DNA from: Aldehydirespirator sp965203635
GTDB taxonomy: Bacteria > Actinomycetota > Acidimicrobiia > Acidimicrobiales > Aldehydirespiratoraceae
Direction: 5' to 3'
NCBI GenBank assembly: GCA_965203635.1
Contig: OZ241903.1
Span: forward strand, 3,410,001-3,474,000
Length of the DNA stretch: 64,000 bases
The translations under genes and the position numbers were made by a program. Positions 55,206-63,989 of the stretch are shown piece by piece; positions within the stretch are counted from its first letter, which is position 1; every line of letters starts with the position of its first letter. The notes under the pieces were generated by a model. It saw only the letters and a program-made list of their open reading frames with translations, did not search any database and had not been told where the DNA came from.

Positions 55206-56300
55206 CTACCGGGTGTTGGAGCGGCTGGTGGACACCGCAATCCGCTCGTAGCGCTCCAGGTACTGATCGGCCAGGCCCGACATCGAGAAGACCTTGGCCC
55301 GCTCGTGCCCCGCGGCCACCAGCCTGGACGATTCGCCAGGGTTCGACAGCACTCGACCGAGAGCCGCGGCCAGCTTGGCGGGATCGCCCGGCGGAACCAG
55401 CAGAGCATCGTGGCCGGGCTGGGCGACGTTGCGGTAGCCGGGCAGATCGCTGGCCACGACGGCAGTGCCGGCAGCCATCGCTTCCAGCAGGACGATTCCG
55501 AAGGACTCGCCCCGCAATGACGGGGCGCAGAACACGTCGGCGCCCTTGAGCCGGGCGATCTTCTCGCTGTCGGTGACCGTCCCGAGCCACTCGATACGGG
55601 GATCGGACGCCGAACGGGCTTGCAGGGCAGCTGTCTCCGAGCCGGAGCCCGCGATCTGGAGCCTCGCATCTCCAGGGAGCATGCGCAGCGCCTCGAGCAG
55701 AACGCCGAGGCCCTTGCGGGGCTCGTGCCGTCCGATGAACAGGATCGTCGGACCTGAGGCCTTTACCGGTTCGGCGATCCGGTAGGGGGCCAACTCCACT
55801 CCGTTGTAGAGCAGGTCGTAGGTTCCGCCCAGGGCGTCGGCCGCCATGTCGCGTGCGTCGCGCGAGACCGCCGCCCGGTGGTCGAGACGGCCGGCCAGAA
55901 AGCGGGTTGCTCGCGGGAGGAGGTCGTAGGCCAGCGAGCCTCCCGCGGCGTGGAACGTGCCGATGAGGGGGGCGGGCCTCACCAGCAACGCGGTCATGGT
56001 CGGACCGGGCGCCAGGGGCTCGTGGAGGTGGATCACGTCGAAGGACTCGTCCCGCATGGCTCGGATCGCCCGCAGCTGGCATGAGGGGTCGGGGGCCACC
56101 GGAGCGATGGAGCCGTTGGCGATCGTCGGCAGGCTGTTGCCGAGCGGCGTGACGTTGGTGTCCGGCGGCGGGCCGTCGCACGGTCCGAGCACCCGAGTCG
56201 GATGCCCGCTGCGGCTCAGCGCCCGGGCCAGCCCGAGCACCTGCATCTGGACACCGCCAGGCACGGTGAGGCTGTACGGGCAGATGATTCCGATCCGCAC
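55206..56300 (-). CDS. pimA: PimA-like phosphatidylinositol mannosyltransferase (GT4)
   Basis: 364-aa GT-B glycosyltransferase that would add the first mannose to phosphatidylinositol. N-terminal GIICPYSLTVPGGVQMQVLG, inner FIGRHEPRKGLGVLLEA and the GT4 nucleotide-sugar motif GESFGIVLLEAMAAGTAVVA (residues ~265-284). Its place after patA and pgsA supports PimA over other GT4 enzymes. GTG start with TAGCCT 7 nt upstream; that box contains the patA stop codon. Confidence 0.92.
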   Translation of the reverse strand: MRIGIICPYSLTVPGGVQMQVLGLARALSRSGHPTRVLGPCDGPPPDTNVTPLGNSLPTIANGSIAPVAPDPSCQLRAIRAMRDESFDVIHLHEPLAPGPTMTALLVRPAPLIGTFHAAGGSLAYDLLPRATRFLAGRLDHRAAVSRDARDMAADALGGTYDLLYNGVELAPYRIAEPVKASGPTILFIGRHEPRKGLGVLLEALRMLPGDARLQIAGSGSETAALQARSASDPRIEWLGTVTDSEKIARLKGADVFCAPSLRGESFGIVLLEAMAAGTAVVASDLPGYRNVAQPGHDALLVPPGDPAKLAAALGRVLSNPGESSRLVAAGHERAKVFSMSGLADQYLERYERIAVSTSRSNTR

Positions 56301-56307
56301 GCAACCA

Positions 56308-56313
56308 AGGCTA
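56308..56313 (-). promoter_or_regulatory. Candidate -10 box for pimA overlapping the patA stop codon
   Basis: TAGCCT on the minus strand, 7 nt before the pimA GTG; its TAG is the patA stop. Confidence 0.4.
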
Positions 56314-57222
56314 GATGTCCTGGAGGGACTCGGGGACGGGCAGCCCGAGCGCCTCGTAGTCGCTGGGCCAGTTGGGCGACATCAGATGCCACTGCTCGGG
56401 CGCGCCCCTGATGAGACCCTCCAGCGCGGCGGCATAGTCCTGGACGACTCGGAACGTGTCGCTGCGGATGCCTCCCAGTCGTCGAGTGTCGACCGGAGGC
56501 CCGGCAATGGCGTGGCGGGTCCTGCCCCGCCAGTACACCGCGGCCGGGATCAGGGGCGCGCCGGTCCGCAGCGCCAGCACGGCAGGACCGGCCGGCAGCC
56601 TGGTCCGCTCGCCGAAGAACTCCACAGCCACGCCGGTGCCGGTGACATCTCGATCAGCGAGCAGACACACCACGTCCCCCCGCTTGATGGCCGCAACGAG
56701 GCGCCCACCCGCGTCCGGTCCCACCGGAATGATGTCCATGCCTAACCGCTGCCGGAATGAGGTGAACCATTCGAACACCTCAGGAGGCTCGAGCGGCTCC
56801 ACCACCGCCGTCACCTTCATGCGCGGGACCAGCGCGAGCCACCAGGCGGCCCATTCCCATGTGCCGAGGTGCGGCATCACCAGGATCGGACCGACACCGG
56901 AGCGAACCGAGCGCTCGATGGTGTCGACACCCTCGTAGCCGAAGCCGGCGTCGATGGTCGGCGCGTCCAGCCCCGGGAGCTGGAAGCTCTCCAGGTAGTA
57001 GCGGGCGTACCAGTCGAACGCGGCCGTCACCCGCACGGACGCCTCGCGGCGCCCCATTGGTCGGCCCAGCGCCCTCTCGAGGTTGCGCCGCACCAGCACG
57101 CGCCGGTCGCGGCTCACGACCGCGGCCCCCACCCCGCCGGCCAGCGCGGCAGCCCGGGCAACGGGCGCGGGCGCGCAGCGAGCGAAGAACTCGGCGGCCC
57201 TATACGCCGAGGCCGACGGCAT
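56311..57222 (-). CDS. patA: PatA-like phosphatidylinositol mannoside acyltransferase (LPLAT family)
   Basis: 303 aa, HtrB/LpxL-type acyltransferase that acylates the mannose of PIM. Catalytic HxxxxE in MPHLGTWEWAAWW; the second motif region is VVCLLADRDVTGTGVAVEFF and the third PAVLALRTGAPLIPAAVY. Lies between pgsA and pimA, the mycobacterial arrangement. The ATG at 57222 directly touches the short end of repeat A, so its native ribosome binding site seems to have been replaced. Confidence 0.93.
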   Translation of the reverse strand: MPSASAYRAAEFFARCAPAPVARAAALAGGVGAAVVSRDRRVLVRRNLERALGRPMGRREASVRVTAAFDWYARYYLESFQLPGLDAPTIDAGFGYEGVDTIERSVRSGVGPILVMPHLGTWEWAAWWLALVPRMKVTAVVEPLEPPEVFEWFTSFRQRLGMDIIPVGPDAGGRLVAAIKRGDVVCLLADRDVTGTGVAVEFFGERTRLPAGPAVLALRTGAPLIPAAVYWRGRTRHAIAGPPVDTRRLGGIRSDTFRVVQDYAAALEGLIRGAPEQWHLMSPNWPSDYEALGLPVPESLQDI

Positions 57223-57224
57223 CC

Positions 57225-57311
57225 AGAGGCCGAGCGGGTAGACGAGCGAAACACCTCATACGGGCGAGGCCGTGGCCCGAGCGGCCCGTGAGCGCAGCGA
57301 ACAAGAGCGGA
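57225..57311. repeat. Interspersed repeat A, copy 9 (between pgsA and patA)
   Basis: AGAGGCCGAGCGG from 57225, 25-bp spacer, core 57264-57311. Fills most of the 113-bp gap. Confidence 0.85.
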
Positions 57312-57335
57312 CTACCGGCCGAGCGGGTCTCGGGC

Positions 57336-58043
57336 TCAGCCGGCGTCGGTCGGCGGGCGGTTGCGCATCCGCGCCCGCCGAGCGGTCTCGGTGACGCGGC
57401 CTTGAGCCCGCGTTGTGCGGGTGCGGCGGAAACGGCGGCGGGAGCGAGGACGGACAGGCCGGCCTTCGGACGCCTGCCTCCAGACCTTCACGAACCGCTG
57501 CACCGCGGTGACCGCGGTGAGCACGATCATCACCCACAGGGTCCATATGAGCAATTCGCTGAAGAGCAGACCGAAGGCGAGCACGACGAAGCGCTCGGCC
57601 CGCTCCATGATGCCGCCCTTGGCCTCGTAGCCCAGAGACTCGGCCTTGGCCCGCTGGTACGACACCAGCATGGCCAGGCTCATCACCGCCACCGGCAGCA
57701 TCATGACGTGCCCGGGCTGGGTGTCGGCGAGGTACCAGGCGATGCCGCCGAACAGCAGGGCGTCGGTGAGACGGTCCGACACCGAGTCGAAGAAGGCGCC
57801 CCGCAACGAGGAGGTGCCTGAGGCCTTGGCCACCGCGCCGTCGAGGGCGTCGGGTATCCCGGCGAGTATCAGCATCAGGAAGCCCACCCGCAGGTAGCCG
57901 GTGGCTATGGCGACGGCCGCGCCGGAGGCCATGACGATGCCGGTGATGGTGACCATGTCGGCGGTCACTCCGGTGCGGCGAAGCGAGACGCCGATCGGTG
58001 TGAGGCCCCGGTCCACTGCCTCGCGCCAGTTTCCGTCGAACAT
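57336..58043 (-). CDS. pgsA: CDP-alcohol phosphatidyltransferase, probable phosphatidylinositol-phosphate synthase
   Basis: 235-aa integral membrane enzyme. CDP-alcohol motif spans DALDGAVAK ... RGAFFDSVSDR (about 65-91): the four Asp are present, but the AR pair reads AK. Several membrane spans, then a very basic C-terminal tail of ~45 residues. Placement with patA and pimA argues for phosphatidylinositol-phosphate synthase over PGP synthase. ATG with GGAAGG 7 nt upstream. Confidence 0.9.
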   Translation of the reverse strand: MFDGNWREAVDRGLTPIGVSLRRTGVTADMVTITGIVMASGAAVAIATGYLRVGFLMLILAGIPDALDGAVAKASGTSSLRGAFFDSVSDRLTDALLFGGIAWYLADTQPGHVMMLPVAVMSLAMLVSYQRAKAESLGYEAKGGIMERAERFVVLAFGLLFSELLIWTLWVMIVLTAVTAVQRFVKVWRQASEGRPVRPRSRRRFRRTRTTRAQGRVTETARRARMRNRPPTDAG

Positions 58044-58085
58044 TCACCGGCCTTCCGGTTCGGCTACGCCTGAAACGCTACCAGC

Positions 58086-58350
58086 TTGCCGCAGCGTGCC
58101 CCGGCGGGCGCTGCGGGCGTCCGCTTGCTCGCACGGGCTTCCGCAGCGTTCCCCCGGCGGGCGCTGCCGGTGTCCGCTTGCTCGCACGGGCTTCCGCAGC
58201 GTTCCCCCGGCGGGCGCTGCCGGTGTCCGCTTGCTCGCACGGGCTTCCGCAGCGTTCCCCCGGCGGGCGCTGCCGGTGTCCGCTTGCTCGCACGGGCTTC
58301 CGCAGCGTTCCCCCGGCGGGCGCTGCCGGTGTCCGCTTGCTCGCACGGGC
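58086..58350. repeat. Five 53-bp tandem repeats upstream of pgsA
   Basis: Units at 58086, 58139, 58192, 58245 and 58298. Units 2-5 are identical; unit 1 differs at several bases. Each unit holds the inverted pair GCAGCG/CGCTGC with an inner CCC/GGG, so each can fold. 53 is not a multiple of 3, so it does not encode a repeat protein. This explains most of the 380-bp gene-free stretch 58044-58423; the last ~70 bp show nothing I recognise. Confidence 0.95.
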
Positions 58351-58423
58351 TTCGCCCTACTCGCTCGCAAGTCGGACACCCGCATCTCCCGCCTGGGGGG
58401 TCGCGGTGCCGGCGGCGGGGCAC

Positions 58424-58981
58424 TCATGCGTCTAGGCCGGTCCAGTCTTCGGGGTTGTCTTCTACGAAGCACCCCATGATCTCGCCGTCGACACCGTCCA
58501 CCAGGACGAGGCCGCGGCGGTCGGGGGGCGCCTGGTTCGAGTACAGCAGGATGCGCCAGGTGGGGCGGCTCCTGAGGCCTCGCCACCCGAGCTGGGCCGA
58601 AGCATGCCCCACCGGGAAGCCCACCTCCCTGGTGGCGGCGACCAGGGCGTCGTTCTCGTCGACGGCGAGATCCCAGCCGGCTTGCATGCAGTACAGGCCG
58701 AACAGGATCAGGGCGGCGCCGCCCACCCCGAAGCCGCCGTTGACGAGCACGGCGCCGCTGCCGGCCACCAGCGCGATCACAATCGCGGCCGCCCCTATCA
58801 GCAGGTAGAGCGCACCCGCGATGCGGCGCCTGCTGTTGTTGGGGAACAGGTAGGGCCCTACGTATCCGGCCGCATCGAGATCGGCGGGGAGTTGGTCGCG
58901 GACCTCGGCGTCGCTCGGGTCGAGAGCGGCTGAGGGGTCGTCGGTCCCGGCCGGGTCGCCTTCAGCCGTGGAGTCGTTCAC
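58424..58981 (-). CDS. Conserved two-span membrane protein, function unknown
   Basis: 185 aa. Acidic N-terminus (AEGDPAGTDDPSAALDPSD), then GPYLFPNNSRRRIAGALYLL and two membrane spans (about 56-74 and 78-98), then a soluble domain ending DGEIMGCFVEDNPEDWTGLD. I do not recognise the family. The GTG at 58981 is chosen because TAGTCT lies 7 nt upstream; frames further up are in sequence without coding character. Confidence 0.7.
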   Translation of the reverse strand: MNDSTAEGDPAGTDDPSAALDPSDAEVRDQLPADLDAAGYVGPYLFPNNSRRRIAGALYLLIGAAAIVIALVAGSGAVLVNGGFGVGGAALILFGLYCMQAGWDLAVDENDALVAATREVGFPVGHASAQLGWRGLRSRPTWRILLYSNQAPPDRRGLVLVDGVDGEIMGCFVEDNPEDWTGLDA

Positions 58982-58988
58982 GACCGGC

Positions 58989-58994
58989 AGACTA
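58989..58994 (-). promoter_or_regulatory. Candidate -10 box for the membrane protein at 58981
   Basis: TAGTCT on the minus strand, 7 nt before the GTG; no ribosome binding site. Confidence 0.45.
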
Positions 58995-59019
58995 GAACCA
59001 CTGGCACGGATCTGAGCGG

Positions 59020-59802
59020 TCAGGCCGGGGGCCAGGCCAGGCCGCCGTCGACCTTGATGATGGCACCGGTGGTGAAACTGGAGGCCGGCGAGGCCAGGTA
59101 CAGCGCGGCACCCACGATCTCGTCGGGCTGTCCTCCCCGCCCCAGCGGTATGCGCTCGCGGGCCGTCTCGGCGAACGCCTCCAGATCCCAAGCCTTCGCG
59201 ATGTCGGTTATGAACGGGCCCGGCATGATGCAGTTGACCCTGATCTTCGGTCCCAGCATGTGGGCCAGAGCGACAGTCAGGTTGTTGAGTCCCGCCTTGG
59301 CCATGCCGTACGGCACCTCGATGGCCGAGGGCTGCACGGCCGCGATACTGGAGACGTTGATGATGCTGCCCTCCGCGTCACGGGCTTGCATCTGCTCGGC
59401 CGCGAGCGCGCACAGCCGGAAGGGGCCCTTCATGTTGAGCCCGATCACGCTGTCGAAGAGCCCCTCGGACACGCCGGCCAGCGACGGGTACAGCGGCGAG
59501 CTTCCCGCGTTGTTGATCAGCACGTCGATCGGTCCGAGTCGATCCGTCACCTCCTCAACGAAGGACTCGCACTGCTCCCACCGGCCCACATGGAGTCCTA
59601 GGCCGATCACGTCCGAACCGGTTGCCGCCGAGATCTCGGCTGCGGCCGCCTCGCATGCCTCTCGCTTGCGGCTCGCAAGGGCCACGCGAGCCCCGCGACG
59701 GGCGAACGCTTCGGCCATCTGCCGTCCCAGCCCGCGGCTGCCCCCGGTGATGGCGACCACCTTGCCGGACAGGTCGAACAAGGGATCAACGCCTGTGGTC
59801 AT
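59020..59802 (-). CDS. Short-chain dehydrogenase/reductase (FabG-like)
   Basis: 260 aa classical SDR. Cofactor motif TGGSRGLG, NNAG in DVLINNAGSSPLY, catalytic Ser in INVSSIAAVQPS and YGMAK (YxxxK). The end GAALYLASPASSFTTGAIIKVDGG is typical of FabG-like oxidoreductases. The ATG at 59802 has CAGACT 6 nt upstream and no ribosome binding site; the longer frame comes from repeat A. Substrate unknown. Confidence 0.92.
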   Translation of the reverse strand: MTTGVDPLFDLSGKVVAITGGSRGLGRQMAEAFARRGARVALASRKREACEAAAAEISAATGSDVIGLGLHVGRWEQCESFVEEVTDRLGPIDVLINNAGSSPLYPSLAGVSEGLFDSVIGLNMKGPFRLCALAAEQMQARDAEGSIINVSSIAAVQPSAIEVPYGMAKAGLNNLTVALAHMLGPKIRVNCIMPGPFITDIAKAWDLEAFAETARERIPLGRGGQPDEIVGAALYLASPASSFTTGAIIKVDGGLAWPPA

Positions 59803-59808
59803 GGAACC

Positions 59809-59814
59809 AGTCTG
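59809..59814 (-). promoter_or_regulatory. Candidate -10 box for the SDR at 59802
   Basis: CAGACT on the minus strand, 6 nt before the ATG, a near match to the TAGACT form. Confidence 0.35.
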
Positions 59815-59824
59815 CCGGGAGTGT

Positions 59825-59922
59825 TGCCCGCTCTTGTTCGCTTCGCTCACGGGCCGCTCAGGCCACGGCCTCGCTTAGCGTCTCGCTCCCTGCACGCCAA
59901 GCACCAGGCACCCGCTCGGCCT
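59825..59922. repeat. Interspersed repeat A, copy 10 (divergent gap before the decarboxylase gene)
   Basis: Core 59825-59874; short end CGCTCGGCCTCGC near 59912-59924, with a ~38-bp spacer. The only copy located between divergent genes. Confidence 0.8.
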
Positions 59923-59968
59923 CGCGGCTCCAATACGCTGAACTCGTTCCGCCACGACAGGAGACAAT

Positions 59969-60733
59969 GTGACCGATACCCCCATGAACCGGCCCGGGGA
60001 GGTGGCGGGCTGGCCCAAGCTGGTTGTCACCTATCTGACCGACCCCTCAGGCATTGAACAACTCGTCCCGCCCGGCCTGGTACCCGGCGAGCCCGTCGTG
60101 ACCGTCGGCGTCTACTGCGTGCCCATCCTGGGCGAGCCGGAACTCGGCATCAGCATCAAGGTTCCGGCCTCCTGGCGCGGCACCGCCGGTCTCTACAACC
60201 TCGGCATGGGCATCGATCAAGAGGCGGCCGTCTCCATCAGCCACGAGACCAACGGCCAGCCCAAGTTCCTGTGCGACATCTCCTTCTACCGGCTCGGCGA
60301 CCATGTGGCGGCCCGGGCTACCCACCGGGGCTACACCTTCGTCGAGTTCGGTGGCGAGGTGACCGGACCGGCAGCAGTGGACCGCGGCGACGTGTCCGAC
60401 CACGAATGGTGGATCAAGTACTCCCGGGCCATCGGCGGAGCAGACGGTCAGTACGACTTCCCGCCCCATGTGGTGGACGTGGCCACCACCTTCGAGCAGA
60501 AGCACATCGAGAGCATCGACGGCGAGCTGAAGCTGCTGGACAGCCCGTGGGATCCGGTCGCCCGCTATCTGCCGATCCGGGAGCAGCTGTCGGCGCAGCT
60601 CGTGACCCACCAGGCCAAGGCCCGCAGCATCACCAACGCCGGTCCCCTCGATCCAGCCGCCTTCTGGCCCCATGCCGACACCATCGGCGCCTCCCGCTGG
60701 CCCGGAACCCGGGGCGGCCCCCGCGCCGACTGA
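59969..60733 (+). CDS. Acetoacetate decarboxylase family protein
   Basis: 254 aa ADC-fold protein. The Schiff-base lysine region appears as ETNGQPKFLCDISFYRLGD, the counterpart of the EPKK segment of true acetoacetate decarboxylase; LVPPGLVPGEPVVTVGVY is the family's N-terminal strand pair. Only one Lys is present where ADC has two, so activity may differ (the superfamily also has aldolases and dehydratases). GTG start with GGAG ~6 nt upstream. Divergent from one SDR and convergent with the other. Confidence 0.85.
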   Translation: MTDTPMNRPGEVAGWPKLVVTYLTDPSGIEQLVPPGLVPGEPVVTVGVYCVPILGEPELGISIKVPASWRGTAGLYNLGMGIDQEAAVSISHETNGQPKFLCDISFYRLGDHVAARATHRGYTFVEFGGEVTGPAAVDRGDVSDHEWWIKYSRAIGGADGQYDFPPHVVDVATTFEQKHIESIDGELKLLDSPWDPVARYLPIREQLSAQLVTHQAKARSITNAGPLDPAAFWPHADTIGASRWPGTRGGPRAD

Positions 60734-60759
60734 GCGCCAACCCGCGGGCGGTTCGTCCG

Positions 60760-61653
60760 TCAGCCGCCGAGGTCGTGGCCCGGCGGCATCTCCGCCCGAC
60801 CGATGGCCTCGGCGCGCCGGTGCAGCAACTTCTCGGTCTCATCGAGATCCCGGGCGATGATGTAACGGCGTTCGGCCACGCCGTCGAGCACGAACTCGCC
60901 GAGTTCGTCCAGGTCGGCCACTTCGGGCTCGGTGCCTCGCATGTCGGCAATCATCTGCTTGAGTTGCTCGAACGTGAGGCTTCCCCGCCCGGTGGCCTCG
61001 CCCACCCGCTGCAAATGCTCGGGCCGGTTGCGCTGGGCGTTGAAGAGGCCGGTGTCCATCAGGCCGCCCGAAGGGTAGAACACCGACGCCCTCAGGTCGG
61101 TGCCCTCGCGGATGAGGTTGGCGTTCAGGGCCTCGGTGAAGCAGCTGGCCGCAGCCTTGGAGGACGCGTACACCGAGGCGGTCGGCACAGGAGCGAAACC
61201 TCCGTCGCCCGAGGACGTGACGATCACCTGGCCCGGCTCGCCCGACGCAATCATGCGGGGAACGAAGGCCCACGTGCAGATGGCCACGCCGAACACGTTG
61301 ACGCCGAAGCACCAGCGCCAGTCGTTGGGCTCCTGCTGCCAGGGCTTGCCTCCACCGCCAGAAGTGACGCCGGCGTTGCAGAACAGCAGGTGGCAGGCCC
61401 CATGAGCTTCGAAGACATGGTCGGCCAGGGCGGTGACGGACGCTTCGTCGCTCACATCGGTGGGCACGCCCTCCACTGACCCCGAGGGCGACAGCTCCCC
61501 CACCGCCTGCTCCAGAACGGGCGCTTCGACGTCGGCTATCACCACCCGCGCACCGCGGCGCAGCAGCGCCTTGGCGATCCCCTTGCCGATGCCGCCGGCG
61601 CCGCCGGTCACCACCGCCACGGACCCGTCGATCGTCAGGCGATCCAAGGTCAT
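60760..61653 (-). CDS. Short-chain dehydrogenase/reductase
   Basis: 297 aa. TGGAGGIGKG cofactor motif, CNAGVTSGGGG, catalytic VTSSGDGGF and YASSK. The C-terminal ~60 residues (EQLKQMIADMRGTEPEVADL) extend beyond the FabG core, as in SDRs acting on larger alcohols or steroids; substrate unknown. Starts 13 bp after the molybdopterin enzyme, so probably the same transcript. Confidence 0.92.
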   Translation of the reverse strand: MTLDRLTIDGSVAVVTGGAGGIGKGIAKALLRRGARVVIADVEAPVLEQAVGELSPSGSVEGVPTDVSDEASVTALADHVFEAHGACHLLFCNAGVTSGGGGKPWQQEPNDWRWCFGVNVFGVAICTWAFVPRMIASGEPGQVIVTSSGDGGFAPVPTASVYASSKAAASCFTEALNANLIREGTDLRASVFYPSGGLMDTGLFNAQRNRPEHLQRVGEATGRGSLTFEQLKQMIADMRGTEPEVADLDELGEFVLDGVAERRYIIARDLDETEKLLHRRAEAIGRAEMPPGHDLGG

Positions 61654-61666
61654 CCGGGACCGTCTC

Positions 61667-63865
61667 TCATGCGGGTACGACTTCGACGGGGATCCCGTTG
61701 ACGGCCGCGTTGCCCGACGGCACGTCCAGGAGGTCGGGCGGGGCCAGCAGGTTGTTGTTGACCCCGGCGTGCTCGCGGGCTACCGACTGCCGGGTGCCGG
61801 GTTTGTCGTGGCCCCAGCCGTGGGGCAGCGACACCACCCCGGGCATCATCTCATCGCTCACCTCGGCCGGGACCTCGATGCTGCCGTTGGAGGACGACAC
61901 CACCGCGACGGCCCCGTCGTCGACGCCCCGGGCGGCCGCGTCGTCGGGATGGATGAGCAGGGTGCAGCGGTCCTTGCCGCTCACCAGCACCCTCACGTTG
62001 TGCATCCAGGAGTTGTTGGAGCGCAGATGGCGGCGGCTGGTGAGCACCAGCGGCTCGACAGGACGGTCGAGGCGGTCGGCGAGCCGGTCGACATCGCCGA
62101 CGATGTGATCGGGAGCCAGGTCGATCTTCCCGTCGTCGTGCAGCACGATCTCGTCGATGCGGGGCACCATCGGGCCGAAGTCGACACCGTCGGGGTGCTC
62201 CTTGAGCTTCTCCAAGGTCAGGCCGTCGGGGTTCTCGCCGTAGCGGTCGCCCCACGGGCCCATGCGGACGGCCAGATCGTTGAGACGCTCCGGGCCAGGC
62301 TCCGGCGAGGCGGCCAGAGCCGCATCGGGGTCGGCCCCGCACAGGGTGGCCAGATGCGAGAAGTACCCGTCGTCGATGGCGGCCGCGTCGGTGTCCGGCG
62401 GGATCCCCGCGCAGATGGCGCCCAAGCGGAGCAGGATCTCCCACTCGTGCGGCCGATCCTCAGCGGGCGGGAACAGCGGCGGCGACCACTTGGCGGCCGA
62501 GCGGGTGGCCCATCCCCACAGCAGCTCGTCGAAGTGGGGCTGCTCCAGCGCCGAGAGGCCGGGCAGGATCACGTCGGCGTGCCGGGACGTCTCGTTGAGC
62601 GCGTTGTCGAGCGAGATCATGGCGTCGAGCTGGGGCAGGGCCGCGTCCAGGCGGCCGGCGTCGGGGGCCGAAATCACCGGATTGCCGCAGATGACCACCA
62701 AGGCCTTGACCTGGCCCGGCCCGGGCGTGTCGATCTCCTCGGCCAGGCACGACAGCGGGAACTGTCCCAGCGCCTCCGGCGCCCCCCGCACGCGGCTGTG
62801 CCGGCGGCCGAAACCCTTGGGCGAGCCCCAGTCCTGCTGGGCCGCGGTCACGGCCACCGGCTTGGCCCACATGAGCCCTCCGGTGGCGTCGAGGTTGCCG
62901 GTGAGCGCGCAGATGACGTCGGGCAGCCACGACGCCAGGGTGCCGAACTCCTGGTTGCAGGTACCGATGCGGGCATACCAGGCGGCCCGGTCGGCTGCGG
63001 CGAACTCGTGGGCCAGTGCGCGGATCAGCTCGGGGCTGGTGCCGCAGGCGTCTGCCACCCGCTCGGGTGGGAAGTCGGCCGCGATGCGTCGTACGTCGTC
63101 CACCCCCTTGAGGCGGTCGGCCAGGTGTCCGAGCCGGATCAGGCCGTCGGCGAACAGCACGTTGACCACCGCGAGCTGCAACAGGGCGTCGGTGCCGGGC
63201 CTCACCGGCAGCCACTGGTCGGCGTGCTTGACCGTTCCGGTGCGGCGGGGGTCGATCACCACCACCTTGCCGCGCTCGCGGATCCGGTCGAGCGCGGCGG
63301 GCACGTTGGCATGGGCCAGCAGGCTGCCCTGGCTGGCGTGGGGGTTGGCCCCTTGAACGACCATGAAGTCGGTCCGCTCGATGTCGGGGGCCGGGATGCG
63401 CCAGGCCTGCCCGTACATGAGCTGGCACACGACATTCTTGGGCCACTGGTCGATCGTGCCGGCCGAGTAGATCACCGGCAGCTGGGCCAGACCCATGAAG
63501 AGGCCCACGTAGCGGCTGATCGAGTAGTTGTGGGCGGCCGGATTGCCCACATAGGCGGTGATCGCCTCGACACCGTGGTCCGAGCGGACCGTGCCGATGA
63601 GTTCGGAGCATCGTGCGAATGCGTCGTCCCAGCCGGCCTCGACGAGCTCGCCCGACGAGTTGCGCACGAGCGGCGCCCGCAGCCGGTCGGGGTCGGAGTG
63701 AAGATGCCCGAGCGTTGTGCCCTTGGGGCAGATGTAGCCCTTGGACCACACGTCGTCGCGATTGGGCCTGATCAGCTTGACCTCGCCGTCGGCGTGGTGC
63801 ACCTCGAGCCCGCACATCGCCTCGCAAAGCGGGCAAGTGCGGATGTGGATGCTGCGATCCGTCAC
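61667..63865 (-). CDS. Molybdopterin-dependent oxidoreductase (DMSO reductase family)
   Basis: 732 aa. N-terminal 4Fe-4S site CPLCEAMC (C11, C14, C18) plus the Cys of GYICPKG; bis-MGD domains include VVVIDPRRTGTVKHADQWLP and VVICGNPVISAPDAG; the C-terminal barrel ends LPHGWGHDKPGTR. There is no Tat signal, so the enzyme is cytoplasmic. No Cys, Sec or Ser is obvious at the molybdenum position (GNPAAHNYSISRYVG). Resembles the assimilatory/formate-dehydrogenase-like group; substrate unknown. GTG start, AAAGG 8 nt upstream. Confidence 0.92.
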   Translation of the reverse strand: MTDRSIHIRTCPLCEAMCGLEVHHADGEVKLIRPNRDDVWSKGYICPKGTTLGHLHSDPDRLRAPLVRNSSGELVEAGWDDAFARCSELIGTVRSDHGVEAITAYVGNPAAHNYSISRYVGLFMGLAQLPVIYSAGTIDQWPKNVVCQLMYGQAWRIPAPDIERTDFMVVQGANPHASQGSLLAHANVPAALDRIRERGKVVVIDPRRTGTVKHADQWLPVRPGTDALLQLAVVNVLFADGLIRLGHLADRLKGVDDVRRIAADFPPERVADACGTSPELIRALAHEFAAADRAAWYARIGTCNQEFGTLASWLPDVICALTGNLDATGGLMWAKPVAVTAAQQDWGSPKGFGRRHSRVRGAPEALGQFPLSCLAEEIDTPGPGQVKALVVICGNPVISAPDAGRLDAALPQLDAMISLDNALNETSRHADVILPGLSALEQPHFDELLWGWATRSAAKWSPPLFPPAEDRPHEWEILLRLGAICAGIPPDTDAAAIDDGYFSHLATLCGADPDAALAASPEPGPERLNDLAVRMGPWGDRYGENPDGLTLEKLKEHPDGVDFGPMVPRIDEIVLHDDGKIDLAPDHIVGDVDRLADRLDRPVEPLVLTSRRHLRSNNSWMHNVRVLVSGKDRCTLLIHPDDAAARGVDDGAVAVVSSSNGSIEVPAEVSDEMMPGVVSLPHGWGHDKPGTRQSVAREHAGVNNNLLAPPDLLDVPSGNAAVNGIPVEVVPA

Positions 63866-63935
63866 GGCCGAGCCTTTCGTTTCGGCTTCAACAAGGCCGC
63901 GATCCTAGGAGACCGAGGCGAGCGAATGCCCTCAT

Positions 63936-63989
63936 GAGCCCGAATTGGCAGCAGAACGCACGCATACCGTGCACAACGCTGCCAATTCC
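63936..63989. repeat. Palindromic repeat B, copy 3
   Basis: AGCCCGAATTGGCAGC, diverged middle (AGAACGCACGCATACC), then GTGCACAACGCTGCCAATTCC. Arms 63942-63952 and 63978-63988. An extra CCCGAA/TTCGGG pair lengthens the outer stem. Lies upstream of the molybdopterin gene, near the window edge. Confidence 0.85.

Noticed and set aside
58086..58350. Possible CRISPR array
   Set aside because: The 53-bp units are directly joined with no unique spacers, and no cas genes are present.
60734..60759. Terminator between the ADC-family and SDR genes
   Set aside because: Only a short CCCGCGGG palindrome with a weak AACC/GGTT pair is present; too little to call.
61667..63865. Selenocysteine in the molybdopterin enzyme
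   Set aside because: The frame is continuous with no in-frame TGA, and no SECIS-like context was noted.
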